From contig WNNJ02000204.1 of NCBI GenBank assembly GCA_012934845.2, positions 1 through 64,000 of the forward strand: 64,000 nucleotides of DNA, in the 5' to 3' direction. Below, in pieces: positions 34,526-47,700 of the stretch. The notes under the pieces are model-generated. The model did not search any database. It was given only the letters and a program-made list of their open reading frames with translations, and had not been told where the DNA came from. This stretch comes from Pomphorhynchus laevis (Eukaryota > Acanthocephala > Palaeacanthocephala > Echinorhynchida > Pomphorhynchidae). The number at the start of each line of letters is the position of its first letter. The first letter of the stretch is position 1. A program made the position numbers and the translations under genes.

Positions 34526-35632
34526 GATTTAAGTAAATATATTCCTAAAATAAGGTATAAACTCCTACCATCATTAGGACGACAAATTTGTAATTATAAC
34601 AAAGAATTAAAATCAATATGTAACGATAATATTAGAAACATAATGGAAACAGAATGCAATTGTAAAAGTCTTAGTTTTGATAAAATAAATGAACATATAT
34701 GTACCCATAATCTAGAATTAATTGAAAATTGTGAATTAAGAAAGCTGCTATCAAAAGGGTATTTATAAAGATTAAATAACAACAACGACAAAAATAAAAT
34801 TTACAATTCGTTATATAATAACTTAAATGCTTACTTTAGTAAGCTGATTAATAGTGAAAGCTCGAATATATCTAAGATAAAAATTTGGAAAGATTATATA
34901 TTTGATAAAATTAAAAATAAAATGAAAATAACAAACAATTACAAAAGGAAAGATAAAATTAATAAAGATATGTATACAGCACTTACTAAATTAAAGGATA
35001 ACTATATAATAACAACTACTGATAAAGCTAGTAACAACTTTGTCTTAATATGCAAAAAGCTTTGTTATGATATACTGATGAAAGGAGTTAATTCTTATGA
35101 TTTAAATGTGAATCTAACATATGAACGTAGTGAGTTGAGTTTAGAAACAATTATTACAAGTCACTGTTCTATAATGGATAAAAAGGGTATAAAGGTTGAA
35201 TCAGATAATAAAACTATACCTATATTATATTGGAATCCAAAATTACATAAAAATCTAATAAAACCAAGGTTCATATGTAGTGCTTTTAAATGTACATTAA
35301 AACCACTTTCTGTCTATATTAATAAAATGCTTAAAGTAATTAAAGCACAATTCAAAAAATATTGTAGGATAATCTAAATTAATACTGGTATAAAACACTA
35401 TTTCAGTATTAATTCTACAAAAGAATTTTTAGAACGGGCAAAATGAATAAATTTTCAAAATATAAATACATACGATTTTAGTACGCTTTATGCAAATCTA
35501 GATTTAGTAGATATTAAAGAAGCGTTTGTAAAATTAATTAATCTTATATTCGAAAAGAGATATACATATATATGTTTTAATAACTATAACGCCTATATAA
35601 CAAAAATTAAGCCATCAAATAAATATAAATAT

Positions 35633-36214
35633 ATGGATAAAATTGAATTAATAGAATCCTTAAATATTTTGATAAATCAAAATTATTTAAAAGTAGGGAC
35701 ATCTATATATAGACAAGTAAAAGGTGTTCCAATGTGTGGTAATAGTAGCCCAATTATAGCTGACTTGTTTTTAAGCTTTATAGAATATGAATTTGTTCAT
35801 AACTGTGTAAAAACTAAATCTAAACAATATAAATATATGAAATATATGTTTCGATACATTGATGATATATGTGTATTTAATTCTAATAATTTTTATTCAA
35901 TTAGTGAGCACATTTATCCAGAAAGCCTTATTCTTAACAAAACCAATATTAATGATAAAGAAGGTGTATATCTAGATATAAACATTAAATTAACATTAAC
36001 TAAAACTACTATTAATTTATATCGTAAAGATGACATATTTAAATTTACAAGAAACATATTTTTGCATGAGCATTCATGCATACCATATAATATAAAATAT
36101 AATACATTAAGTAATGAAATTTTAAGAATTGCAACAATATGTAATAATATTGGCTTTCTTCAAAATCATTTAGATAATTTAATAGATAAATATTTTAAAC
36201 TAGGATTACTATAA
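35633..36214 (+). CDS. RT palm and C-terminal region (Penelope-like, copy 3)
   Basis: A 193-residue open stretch with motif B (QVKGVPMCGNSSPIIADLF; copy 2 has MGG), motif C (MFRYIDDICVFN), and the thumb-like region through FLHEHSCIPYNIKYNTL. It shows what the family's RT C-terminus looks like. The preceding RT parts lie at 34922-35377 in the same direction. Confidence 0.75.
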   Translation: MDKIELIESLNILINQNYLKVGTSIYRQVKGVPMCGNSSPIIADLFLSFIEYEFVHNCVKTKSKQYKYMKYMFRYIDDICVFNSNNFYSISEHIYPESLILNKTNINDKEGVYLDINIKLTLTKTTINLYRKDDIFKFTRNIFLHEHSCIPYNIKYNTLSNEILRIATICNNIGFLQNHLDNLIDKYFKLGLL

Positions 36215-36330
36215 AAATAACATCAAGCAGAAAATAGTAAAATATATAAATCAACACAATAATATAAAGAATAAATTTAAACTCTTAATTGACAAATTTT
36301 TATGGATGGATAATAAATAATATACTTTGT

Positions 36331-36479
36331 ATTAGAATAAGATACTAGATAGTTATTTCAGAGGAAATACATCATTAGCATGTATCTGGCCCCGCTGCTA
36401 TGTTGGATAGAGGAGTTAGGGGCCGAAACCTGATAGCATAGCAGTTCCTCCTGATGACCTATAATTCTTTTTCTGGTAC
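36331..36479 (+). ncRNA. Structured 3' UTR motif, copy 3
   Basis: Plus-strand copy, with GGCCCC/GGGGCC and CTGCTATGTT/AGCATAGCAG unchanged. The main changes fall in the linker (GTTGGATAG in place of GTTGGGTAG) and at the end of the small hairpin. Placed right after the RT stop, as in the other copies. Confidence 0.5.
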
Positions 36480-36745
36480 AACGTCTGTTATTTATTAGTT
36501 ACATCGAGTTAGCATTTTATCGCATATAATTCGTTCATTGAGCTAATCCTGCTTCTACCTGTCTATTCATAAAAATGACGTTTATTTTTAATTTCAATTT
36601 TTTATTTTAACTTGATTTAAATTATAGAAAATCTAAAAACAATTATTAATTTTATTATTTAATTATTAAATTTTGATTTAGCATTATTATATTTCGTTTG
36701 TTTTATAATTATGTTAAATACATAGACTCAGTTAGCTGATTTAAT

Positions 36746-37380
36746 TCTATGCAGAATTTCAATTATTTAAATTTTTATGATTTACTAATCTGCATGTTCT
36801 TTTGTATTTCGTTTTTTTTGTTAGCTGACGATCATTCGACTCGTCTGCTGCTTCCAGAGTTTCACTTAATTAAAGGATTTATTCTTAACTTTTTACAAAT
36901 TGAAAAGATGTTTCAGACTCCAAATTAAATCTGAATAACTAATGTACAATGCAACAAATATTTATGGATTATTTTGATCCTTCACACTATGTGCTAAAAC
37001 AAAAGAATTATGCTAAATGTTTTAACAATCAGCTCATCAACTTATTGTTACAACTTATTGTTGGAAATTGCAAAATTTTATATAACGTTATTATTATTCA
37101 TATAACGTTATTATTATTAAAACAGTTTTGCGGAAAATAATCTGTCAGCTAAAAATCGCTATTCTTTACGCACATTAATAAATTATAAATAATATAAATT
37201 ATTAATCACACATTTAATAAATTAAACATTAGCAATAAAAATTTAGTTTCACTACATATTATCAATTAGTTTATTACCGAATAATTAATGTGTGTTAAAA
37301 CAAATTAAATTAATTAAATTGATTAAATTAAATTTAAATTGAATTTGAATGAGCATTGCGACGGTGTGATAACTGTTAAA
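36746..37380. other. Intergenic AT-rich DNA
   Basis: Only short fortuitous ORFs. Confidence 0.5.
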
Positions 37381-37428
37381 TTAGAGGAAAGATGGCAAAA
37401 ACCAACGCAAAATTTATTTAATTGAATA

Positions 37429-37457
37429 TTTCGATGCCTAGCTGGCATCATCTTCAG
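37429..37457 (-). ncRNA. Hammerhead-like core in a repeat
   Basis: On the minus strand: CTGAAGA, one U, a 6-bp stem GATGCC/GGCATC with an AGCTA loop, then GAAA. The stem differs completely in sequence from the 11.2-kb copy while pairing is kept, as expected for a selected RNA stem. The same extra U is present. A partial copy (AATATTTCGATGCCAGC) occurs near 37996. Stem III and the cleavage site are not identified. Confidence 0.4.
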
Positions 37458-37788
37458 CAATCTGAAATGAAGGCAAGAAAGTGTACACGTCCACATAACA
37501 AAGGAAGAAAAAAGGAGGAAAATGTCAAAACATGGAAAACCAGCGCTAATCTCGTTAATTTGCTATGTAATACCACCCAACATGAAATGATATCCAACCT
37601 TTTCATTTAACTTTAGCTTGAGATCGCAGATGAACATTGTTTCAATATCGGCATTGTGGATTTAGATTGCCGAGTACATTCCATGTTTTTGATCCGAGAA
37701 AACACCGGTAACATACCTTCCTTCTTGCCTGACTTTAAAAACCGTAAATCGTAGAAGATCGTGCACATCCTTAATTTAGCCTATAAGG

Positions 37789-37977
37789 AACGACTCAGAA
37801 TTTTCCTCATTGGCCTGCCATAGACTTGTTCGAATAAATTGAATTTGAATGAGGATTGCGACGGTGTGATATCATTTAAATTAGAAGAAAAATGGCAAAA
37901 ACGAACCCAATCCTCATTCAAATTCAATTTATTCGAACAAGTCTATGGCAGACTAATAAGGAAAATTCTGAGTCGTT
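37789..37977. repeat. Long inverted repeat, 70-bp arms
   Basis: Left arm 37789-37858 and right arm 37908-37977 are complementary with about two mismatches, separated by a 49-bp spacer. The GAATTTGAATGAG.ATTGCGACGGTG sequence of the left arm also occurs at 37338-37364, next to the hammerhead-like core. The whole 37.3-38.0 kb block is thus one rearranged repeat. Confidence 0.85.
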
Positions 37978-37989
37978 ACTTAGAGGCTA

Positions 37990-38715
37990 AATAAATTAAT
38001 ATTTCGATGCCAGCATAACTCATTAATTTTTGAAATATGTTATATAACTCATTAATTTTTGTTAATATGAAATATTAACTTAATATAAATAAACATTAAA
38101 ATGCTTAGTATCGTGAAATGTATTTAAAATTTAATTTCAAATTATTCAAAGTATAAATTTATTTAAATTGAGGAATACGATGTTTATCAAAGTATTTTGA
38201 ATATTTTGACAACATAATACAACGTTCAGTTAGAGTATAAATGGCAGTAACAACACTGGATGCAAATAAAAAAGCGAAAATAATTTTTCGATTAATGCAA
38301 TTATTATATAAATCAAATTAAATTACTTAATTGCGACTCCACATTTTGCAATATAAATAAATTTAAATTGGAAATATCTAAATCAAAAATAATCTCATGA
38401 TTAATAATAATCCGAATAATAGATAATATTATAATCTTGTATATTATATCAAGATTAGTATATTATATCATATACTATATTATCATGTATTCTAATATAA
38501 TGTATAAGAATAAAGGTAATATTCCGACACTGGGTATATTATTTACAATTGATCCGTAAAAATGTTCTACTTTAGAGTTTGAATTAACTTTTTTCATAAT
38601 ATTTTGATTATTTATATAAAACAACTTTTGCTTCGTCATTTTTGGTCCATCTATTTACTATTCGTTCTTAATAATTTAAATTGTTTAATAATAGTTTGAT
38701 AATTTATATATTTTA
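37990..38715. other. Intergenic AT-rich DNA
   Basis: No gene or repeat that I can support. Confidence 0.5.
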
Positions 38716-38719
38716 AATT

Positions 38720-39370
38720 TTTTTAATTATAAATGTCTCACTTAAATTTATATCAATTAAATTATTTAAATGATATTTAAGAGTTAAATGCACATATATC
38801 AGCAATGTATCGAAAAATATATTTCATATATTTATATTGTTTAGATTTATTTTTTAACAGTTATGAACAAACCTCCCATTGGAACACCTTTTATTTGTCT
38901 AAATTTAGATGTTTCTACTTTTAAATAATTTTGATTTATTAAAATATTTAAGGATTCTAATAATTCAATATTATCCGTATATTTATACTTATTTATACAT
39001 AAGGAACTGATTCAAAATAAAAACAACCTTTATAAAATAACCTTTATACCCTTTTTATCTTTTAAAACCTATTTATCTTTTAAATTAACTTTAGCGAAGT
39101 AAACACAACATTTAAGTGTTACTAATTTTAAATTGCAAACATATGCTGTACATATCCATAAAAACCAAACTTCTTCTAGCTCGTCTAACATACATATTTC
39201 TTTTTAAGAATCTAGAAAATATATATTATAAAAATTCTATTTATTTATAATACTACTATCACTAGCATTTAGCCTATGATCAATATCTTTTTAGAACAAT
39301 TATTAAAACATATCTGTTTTAAATCCTTGTTGAACGATTTAAATTCTTTTTAAAAGAGACTCTTATTTAC
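38720..39370 (-). mobile_element. Old Penelope-like fragment
   Basis: Scattered matches to the RT region on the minus strand (for example CCCATTGGAACACCTTTTAT at 38876 and AAATATTTAAGGATTCTAAT at 38942), with large parts missing. Much more diverged than copies 1-3. Confidence 0.7.
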
Positions 39371-39525
39371 AATAACTAATTATAAATTGTTTACTTTTAA
39401 GTAAAATGTCAAAAATTACACAAGTAATAGATCGGCCATGTTTGCATGCATATTCTGATGTACTCATCATTAAGAAGTTGAATATCTTGTTAGAAATGCA
39501 ATAATTAACTTGGTTACACACTTAC

Positions 39526-39609
39526 GCAGTCCTTCTCCATAATCAGACAGACTACTTGATCGGTGTCTTAGTTTGTTCGTCAAGTATTTGTTTTGCCTTT
39601 TACAAAATA
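39526..39609 (-). CDS. Possible orphan host exon
   Basis: 84 nt between a good acceptor (ATTTACTCCAG/TA) and a strong donor (CTGC/GTAAGTGTG). The only frame open throughout enters with two bases and leaves with one, and reads FCKRQNKYLTNKLRHRSSSL. No flanking exon was found on the minus strand and I recognise no family, so this may be chance. Confidence 0.25.
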
Positions 39610-39849
39610 CTGGAGTAAATATTGTAAGATAACATTGAAAAGTTGACATATCTATTTGCTGGGATTTCTTGTTACTTACAAAATGAAATTGATAGGTTGT
39701 TCTCTGACGGCCTGTACATAACCTGTAATTGTGATAAACCACGAATGCATGAAAACGAAGATATAAAGATAACATTTTGCTATTCGTATACAGTCATCAT
39801 TGAAAGTGATAAAAGAGAATCATCGAAGGTTCTTATTTAAAGAAATTTA

Positions 39850-41529
39850 CTTCCCAGTATTGGCAGTTAAAAACCGACAAAAGTGGCATGTCAAGCATTT
39901 TTAGCATTTCTAAGAATTGTGTTATCATAAGGTATTAAAAGTTATTACATTGCAAATTTGTCTATAAAGTAACATGGTTCCTTTAAAACTGATGCACATT
40001 CTGTAAATAGAATACTCGCCAACTCTTATTTTCTTATATAAACAAGATATTTTTTGTAAAATTAATTATTAATTTTTATTCAATAAAATATAAAATTTTA
40101 TATTATTTTTATTCTATAAAATATAAAATTTTATATTATTTTGATTGATTTGACAAAATATCAATCTAATGACTGAATATTATAAACATTGCTCGTAGCT
40201 CTTTTATAAACGTGTAATTTTAATTATGCGCAATATTGATTGAAATTGATTGACTGATAAAATTAATTGATGTCTCGAAGTGGATTAAATGTTGGAGAAC
40301 ATGTTAATTACACAATTGTTAACCGAAATGACTAAATATTATATTCTTGACTTGTAGCTTTATTAAAATGGGTTAAAAGTTAAGCAGATAGTGGAATTAA
40401 AACTGAATTCTTCTACGATTTTTCGGTAATTAGCATTTTTATAATTTGAATGATTCACGAATACAATAAATAAAATCTTCATGAATAATTTCATAAATAG
40501 AAATGTAGCCTGATTTCTCAAGGTGTGAACTCAGACTTCATATTAAGAATCAAAGGGTTTGGTGATTATTTGCGTTCAAAATTAATTTTGAATATCAATT
40601 TTAATATCAATTAAAATAATTAAAATAATTAAACTATCAATTTTAATTCTCTTAAATAGTTAATTCGGTTAACTGATTCAATGAAATAAAACAAAATTGC
40701 ACTGGGTAACAAGAATTATTAAATTTTATTATATGCATTCAGCCATTATCAATTAGCAGTACATTTTACGTGAATAGATTTAATAAAAATTTAAATCGCA
40801 AACTTTTTATTTTCTATTTGGTGAAACGTATTTTTATTTATTACTTGAGGCATTAATAAAGTTCAACTACTTAGATATGACTAATGTTAAACGGACACCA
40901 GAATATTGCACGTCACATGCGTTTTCTCTCTGAAACCCTATTAATTGATTTCGATAAGTTATTCAATCCTACAAACTTGTTTACACTGTTCAGCTATATT
41001 TATGATCAAAATACCAAAATCGCGTAGACACATATGCATCAGTCATTCGTCACTTTGTGCAGACTCAGTTTTTACATTGAACAAAGCAATTAAAATATTT
41101 CAAATAAATTTTCATTGGGTAATTATTCTAATCGCATGTATTGACATTAAAATTATAAATGCTACAATTATAATATTTCCTCATAATTCCATAGTTTAAT
41201 GTTTTAGTTGTCTACATTCAAACAGTCGTCAATATAATCGTTTATTTCGCCAGTGTGTTTATGTAAGTTTACCGTTTTATACTCGTTGCGCTACAATGCC
41301 CAGTTAATTCACCTGAAGGCACTATTAAATGCATTCACAAAAGAGAATACGTTTCCACGATCTGTTGTACTGATTCTAATAACAGAACATGGTGGATTTA
41401 TTTTATTGAAACTAATTTGTCTGCATTGCATTTTTCAACTTACTCAACGTGTATTACAGTCGTTGTGAATGTCAAATAATATTAGAAAGCAAAGTCAAGT
41501 AATAACTTTTAAATTGGTTGGATCAAAAA
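39850..41529. other. AT-rich DNA, no supported gene
   Basis: Short ORFs at 40945-41199 and 41253-41468 have no recognisable domain and no convincing splice context. Confidence 0.5.
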
Positions 41530-42339
41530 AATAATATACGCTTTTTAATTTCAAGAAACTAAATGATATAACCACATCATTGATACAACATATCAACTGG
41601 AAATGTCAAAATGTATGTCTTAAAATTGCAAATCCAAGTTTGGATGTCTTTTTCAAATTAACACACTATTCACTTTGATTGTTTAAGCACAAATCTTTCT
41701 ATGTAAAAATTTAATATAACATCTTCTATATAAGATTCAAACGATTACCATCTGATAGAGAGGAGTCACATTCTGACTTCGTTGCACATTTGCTACAAAA
41801 GTACAAAAAAGATTTCTCTAAATAATTAATACTGGGCGCTTATATTTTCTATTTAATATCATAATATTAAAATAACTGTATTTGATATAATAAAGTTAAT
41901 ATGATAATGATATTAATTATTATTAATAATTTATAATAATTAATAATTTATTCTTCTTTTTCTTCTTTTTCTTCAGTGTTTGTTCAGCTTTGTTACGGAG
42001 TCTGACTTTTTTGTCACCATTTCGTTCTACCATTGTAGTCGCCTTTCGAGAAGTTCATTGAGATAGCATTGCATAATGTTGATACGATGATTTTGTTTTA
42101 CGACTGGCTTACCACGAAGTATACCGCCAACCCGCCTCCTTTCTTAGTACGGGCTTGGGACCGGCCATGGCGGAGTTAATAATTAATAATATACGCTTTT
42201 TAATTTCAAGAAACTAAACGATATAACCACATCATTGACACAACATATCAACTGGAAATGTCAAAATGTATGTCTTAAAATTGCAATTCCAAGTTTGGAT
42301 GCCTTTTTCAAATTAAAACAATATCCACTTTGATTGTTT
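41530..42339. repeat. Insertion flanked by 155-bp direct repeats
   Basis: 41530-41684 and 42185-42339 are direct repeats differing at about ten positions. They flank about 500 bp of unrelated DNA, part of which is a LINE-like fragment. This looks like a long target-site duplication or a local duplication later filled by insertion. Confidence 0.75.
41940..42184 (-). mobile_element. LINE-like 3' end fragment
   Basis: A GC-richer minus-strand stretch ending in a GAAGAAAAAGAAGAAAAAGA purine repeat, the type of simple 3' end seen in RTE- and I-like LINEs. The coding remnant is too short to classify. Confidence 0.4.
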
Positions 42340-42764
42340 TAGCAATTAAAGTGAAATGAAAATCAATATAAATGAAAATCGAAGTATTTTCTTACTTTAT
42401 TCATCAAAATAATAAAGTTAAAATGTAGAAGAATGTAATATTTATTCAATGTTTGATGTAAATTATAAATTCATCATAAGAATAAAAGTTATGGATTTAC
42501 AAATTTTCCATATTATTTGTGAATTCTTTTGTTCTTATAAATTCTCAAACTATTGGACTAAATTAATCTACTTTGTAAGTATATAAGGAAAATTCCATAC
42601 TGATAGTCACATACCATATCGTGTTTATGTTATAACCCTTTAGCAACAATATTTTCACGTTCGGCATGATAGATAGGAAACAATTTCTGAAGCAAAATCA
42701 CAAAATTAAAAAACCCGAAATTGCGAAAATTTTAACATAAATTTGATTACCTATAATCCTTATT

Positions 42765-43035
42765 CTGATATAAGAAATCATCTATTATATTAAAAGTCAT
42801 CCACCTGATGACCTCTAATATTTATTTTGATACAACATCTGTTATTTATTAGTCAATTCATGACAAATGACTTTTTTAAATTTCAAATTTTTATTTTAAC
42901 TTGATTTAAATCATAGAAAATCTAAAAACAATTATTTATTTTATTATTTAATTATTAAATTTTGATTTAGCATTATTATGTTTTGTATATTTTATAATTA
43001 TATTCAATACATAGACTCAGTTAGCTGATTTGATT
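42765..43035 (+). mobile_element. Penelope-like 3' tail fragment
   Basis: CCACCTGATGACCTCTAAT, then TGTTATTTATTAGTCAATTC, the AT-rich tail and the CATAGACTCAGTTAGCTGAT terminus. Only the last 240 bp or so of the element. Confidence 0.8.
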
Positions 43036-43472
43036 ATATCAAAGACGTTGTGTATTTTTGACTTGCTACTTTGTCAAAGTACTTTGACATCTACTATTGA
43101 TTTCTATATTGTAAGATGCAAATCCATTTTATGAATCCGTTTTTGTCAATTGCGAGATTAAATTGTTTCGCATCAGCTGTTATCGAGATTTGTGTATGTA
43201 CTAAAAAGTATGTATTTATATCTTAAAAGATATTGCGATTATTATAGCGACCTTTTAATTAAATTATGCGAACTATTACAATATTCTCATCTAAATACTT
43301 GCAATACTCCACATATCTGCATATATCATTGATGATGCTTCTTATTCGTACAATATTCCAAAAAGGAGACAACATAGATAATTCACTCGAATATGATCAA
43401 CTTTGATTTTTTGATGTTTAAAATTAATTGATTAACTTTAAAGCCTCACTTATTTAGTATTAAATACAAACA

Positions 43473-44770
43473 GAAAAGTTTAAACCTGCATGCTTTTTAC
43501 AGACTGCGTCGTGAAGCTTAACTCGGAATTGGCTTACCACAGACGCCTAGCCCCCAATGGACGTTTCGACCTTAACTATGTATACTCATCACAACAATGT
43601 GTTCTCATCAGTGCGGCCCTACGCAACTTCGACGATACTAGATGCCGTCGAAGGTACTAAATACCTACGATACTAGATACCGATGTTACTCGATACTGGC
43701 GATACTAGATACCGACGGTATTAGATATCGACGGTACTTGATTTTATTTCAAATTTAAATTTTAAATTTTAACTTGATATAAATATAAATTACATTACAA
43801 TCTTATATAATTAATTATTAATCTTTACTTTTATTTTTATATAGTATAAAGTACGTAGACTCAGTTATCTGATCTGATTTGTTCTACTGACAAGTTATTA
43901 TTGACATGTGGACTTTGTTTTATCGGTAATATAACCTCTGTTAGAAATACTGAAACTATGTATTCTTGATACGACTATTATTTTTCTGCCGCTTTCTAAT
44001 CAAGTTTGTTGACTTTATAATATAAAATTATACATTAACAAAATATTATTAAAATATTAAATTTACAATTTTTAAATTAAATTGTGTATATTATCTCTCG
44101 AAACTTTTTTATGTCATTTTAAATTTTGATATGGCGTAAATATAAATTGTATAAAATCTTATATAATTATTTATTATTTCTTTATTTTTAATTTATGTAT
44201 AGTAAAAATAGGTAGACTTAGTTATCTGATCTGATTTGTTCTACTGACAAGTTATTATTGACCTGTGGAGGTAATATAACCTCTTTCAATAATACTAAAC
44301 TGTATTCTTAATACGACATTATTATTTTTCTGCCTATTTTCAATCAAGCTTTTGGAGAATTTTTCCTTTATCTTATAATGTAGAATTATACATTAACAAT
44401 ATATCATAAAAATATTAAATTTACAATATACAAATCAACATTTTGAAGACGCTAACAGAACTTAAGCTGATTTTGAAATAAATTAATTAACTTATTTATT
44501 AATTAACTTCATAACATTTTTGAACGATTGACTCTAATAACCTTGAAGGTATTAAATAATAACTCTGATGATAATAAATAACGACGATACTAGATGTAGT
44601 AGCGTAGAAGTTGTGTAGCTACAGGCTATACTGGTGATACCATCCTATAGAGAGAGGATCAGGCATAGTTAAGGTAGAAACATCCCATTGGGAGAGGACA
44701 AGGCGATTTGTAGACGTATTCCGGGTTAAGCTTATTAACGAAAGGCATATAGGTTTAAACTTTTTTGAAA
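43473..44770. repeat. Composite element with diverged terminal inverted repeats
   Basis: About 170 bp at the left (AAAAGTTTAAACCTGCATGC, AAGCTTAACTCGGAAT, GACGTTTCGACCTTAACTAT) matches, inverted and diverged, the right end at 44580-44770. The inner edges of both arms carry degenerate CGATACTAGATACCGACG repeats (43620-43740, 44540-44600). Two Penelope-like tails are nested inside. Confidence 0.6.
43740..44430 (+). mobile_element. Two tandem Penelope-like tail-leader junctions
   Basis: Two direct copies of about 310-340 bp (43740-44090 and 44110-44430). Each runs from tail sequence through GTAGACTCAGTTATCTGATC into leader sequence (GTTCTACTGACAAGTTATTA) like that upstream of copy 1. They document head-to-tail transcripts or tandem copies whose bodies were lost. 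Confidence 0.7.
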
Positions 44771-47700
44771 ATATTATCCTAAATATTATATACTAAATAT
44801 TTTTAATTTACCCTAAATATATCTATCCATAAAAATGTGAGCAGTAAGGAGTAAAACTTTTAAAAAGGCAAAGCATAACGTATTCATAGACAAATACTAA
44901 ATATTATTAGTTAAAATTAATTAACCATTAATAAAATATAGATACATAAAAATTCGATATATGAAATCGTTTTAGAGTTGAAACATTTTAGAATTGATAT
45001 CGCGTATAAATAATACTAAGTATATATGAATATATTATATCAAATTATATCGATTTATTATTCTCGAGTCTTACTTTGAAAATTTAGTAAAAACGTTTTA
45101 AAAATGAAAATGTGTTAACAAATAAAAAAAACTTTTAAAAAACAAAATTTCAAGTATTCGTAGAATATATAACGAACGATTGTATTGTTTCTTTAAGCAG
45201 ATTTTGAAAAGTTAAGAAAACCAAATATTAAACATTATTTAAAATTAATTAACTATTAAAATAAAAATCTGTAGAGCTCTTTTAAAAGTAAATTTGAACT
45301 TTAGAGTTGAAATCGTTATTGTACTATTGATAAATAAAATTTATACATATTTTGCATTTTTAAATATTTTTAGCACTGTGTATTCTTAAATTCAAATATG
45401 TTTATATATTAATTGCATATTTCATATTCATTAATAAATCAGTAATTAACTAATTTGGTAATTAAATAATCGGTAATATATTTTCATATGCAGCTTAACA
45501 TATTATGTATTGTATTAACAAACCATGACAAACCAAAAGTGGTCTGTATGTATTTATTCGACTTCTAGTGTTGGCATATGATTCGATCAGTGACGTTAAG
45601 AAGGGCTACATTGAACGTATATATGTTATAAATAATTGTATTACGAAATACTGATAATCGCGAAATCGGTTTCGGTATTTTAACTAGACCACAAGCTGTC
45701 TAACAAATACATCGTTGTCATCTTTACTAATTTGACTATGATGCAATTAAATTGTGGATTCTTAACTGTTGCTCACATGTTCCTTAGTGATTCTTGAAAT
45801 ATTTTAAGTGGTCTATCAGAAAAGTGATCTGATATACATGAGCTAAACGATCATTAAAGCTTTTCAATATTGTGATAGAAGATATTGGTAACAATTATTA
45901 TCACAACAATCTCAATTATTATTAATTAGCGATGCTTTTCTATTATAATTGTTACGGATTACTTTATTTCTATCAAATTAGTTTTAATTTTGAGTCATGT
46001 TATATCTTTTCTATTGTTAAAACATCAAGATCTTTCTCAATTTAAAAATATATAATATTGTCATGTTATGAGCTGTGCGAATGAAGTGGTGCATTAGGAA
46101 AGACCAAAGGAAAATATGCCCATGGATAAAAAAGGTTAAGAGCCTTGCCTTCTCCAACCCCATTTTCTTAAAGTTTGTCCAAGATTTTGTCATTTTAATA
46201 AATATTATTTTCATTTTTAATTTCATAGTGTAGATTCAATCATTTGTTGATATGTTGTGCTGAAAATTTTTTATTATAAAAACTCCAAAATTTATTTTAT
46301 TTTATATTTTTTTCCTTGATATGAGCTTTTTTAATGAAGTGGTTCATATGGAAACACAAAAGGAAAATGGATAAAAATGTAGATGGGTGAGTCTAATAGT
46401 ACATTTCGACTAGCTATCGACAGGCGTAGTACGGTATTGGCAAATAGCTATACGGCATCAGTTCTTATTTATATTCAAAAACAGATCATATATCTATCTC
46501 CTTAAAAAATTAAAATTATAAGATTTAAAAAATGTCAAAATAATTTTATAATAGTAGACGTTTTGTAAAAACTATAGATTTAATTATAGTATTTACTTAT
46601 TAATGATCTCAAACATAACAGTCAAAACAATTAATGTAGATGCATACTCCAATCTATCATTTAAGAAACCAATTACAAGCTTTGTTTCTAACGCTAACAA
46701 TTTTAAGAAATTGTTAACAAAAACGGAACCGAAAACAAATGCAATATAGGAGAATTAGATTAACTTAGAAACGAAGAAGCATTAACAAAACAGTAATGAT
46801 ATTTGATATGCATTTTAAAGCGTCTTTAATGTTCTGCATAGATTTTATCGAGCTTATACGTATTTCATTAAAAGGATGGTTTGCTAGTAACTAATATGAT
46901 CAAAAACTTTGTAATTATATTCTCCGTTGATCTAGGAGAGTATTCGCTTATGTTAGCCTTCTTCTATCAAGATTATATACACAATATAAGTACGAAAGAT
47001 TAATTTATACAATACATAATGCCTTTACTAACGATTCCAAGCACTTCATTCTATTATAGTTTGTGATTGTGCGTTTATGCATATAAAAATTACTAATCAA
47101 ATTACTAATCAGTTTTTATCGAATTTGATAAATTTCTTGAGGTGACGGTTCGGTGTAGTGAATATCGAATTAAAAATTTCTAGCTAATTGTTTTTTCAGA
47201 AAGAACAATATTTAATTGGATTTAGATTTAAATATTTAAATTATATTAAAAAAAATTTCAATGACAAATATATAGAAAAATATTAAATAAATTGTTAATA
47301 AATTAAATATATTAAATTTTTGATTTATTAAATAATAAATCAAAAATATTTGATTTATTAAGTAAGTTAAATGCGCACTATATTTTTAATAATATTCGAT
47401 GTAATTCAGTAGAATGCATCCGATTGTATCTAAAATATTAATGTCGTGTAAAGCTTTTATTTACTTAATTTATCATAATTGAAATAAAGTAGCCTTTAAA
47501 AGTTTATTTCGTAGATTTAAATAACTTCTATTACATGGCATTAATGTAAAATAATTTAGTTATTTTAAAGGTAAATTATATTATTATTTTTAAAGCTTTA
47601 TTATTTATTTCATTTAATTTGTTAAATGCTTCCATAATTGTATACTTCTATAATTGTATTATGTATTTATTATACTTATTTTAAATATGAAATAAGTAAT

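Larger units (their letters stand above)
33626..36745 (+). mobile_element. Penelope-like element, permuted family, copy 3
   Basis: Plus-strand copy from just upstream of the GIY-YIG Cys cluster to the tail terminus (CATAGACTCAGTTAGCTGAT). It has the same domain order as copy 1 and keeps the complete RT C-terminus. It is broken in several places and more diverged than copies 1 and 2, so it is older. The tail contains about 55 bp of extra sequence near 36505-36560. The leader present upstream of copy 1 is absent, so the copy is 5'-truncated. Confidence 0.85.

Noticed and set aside
40945-41468. Two adjacent ORFs (84 and 71 residues) as a hydrophobic membrane protein
   Set aside because: Different contexts, no recognisable domain, AT-driven Ile/Leu/Phe content, no splice support.
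46017-46226. 69-residue minus-strand ORF
   Set aside because: No family resemblance and low-complexity composition; expected by chance in this much AT-rich DNA.
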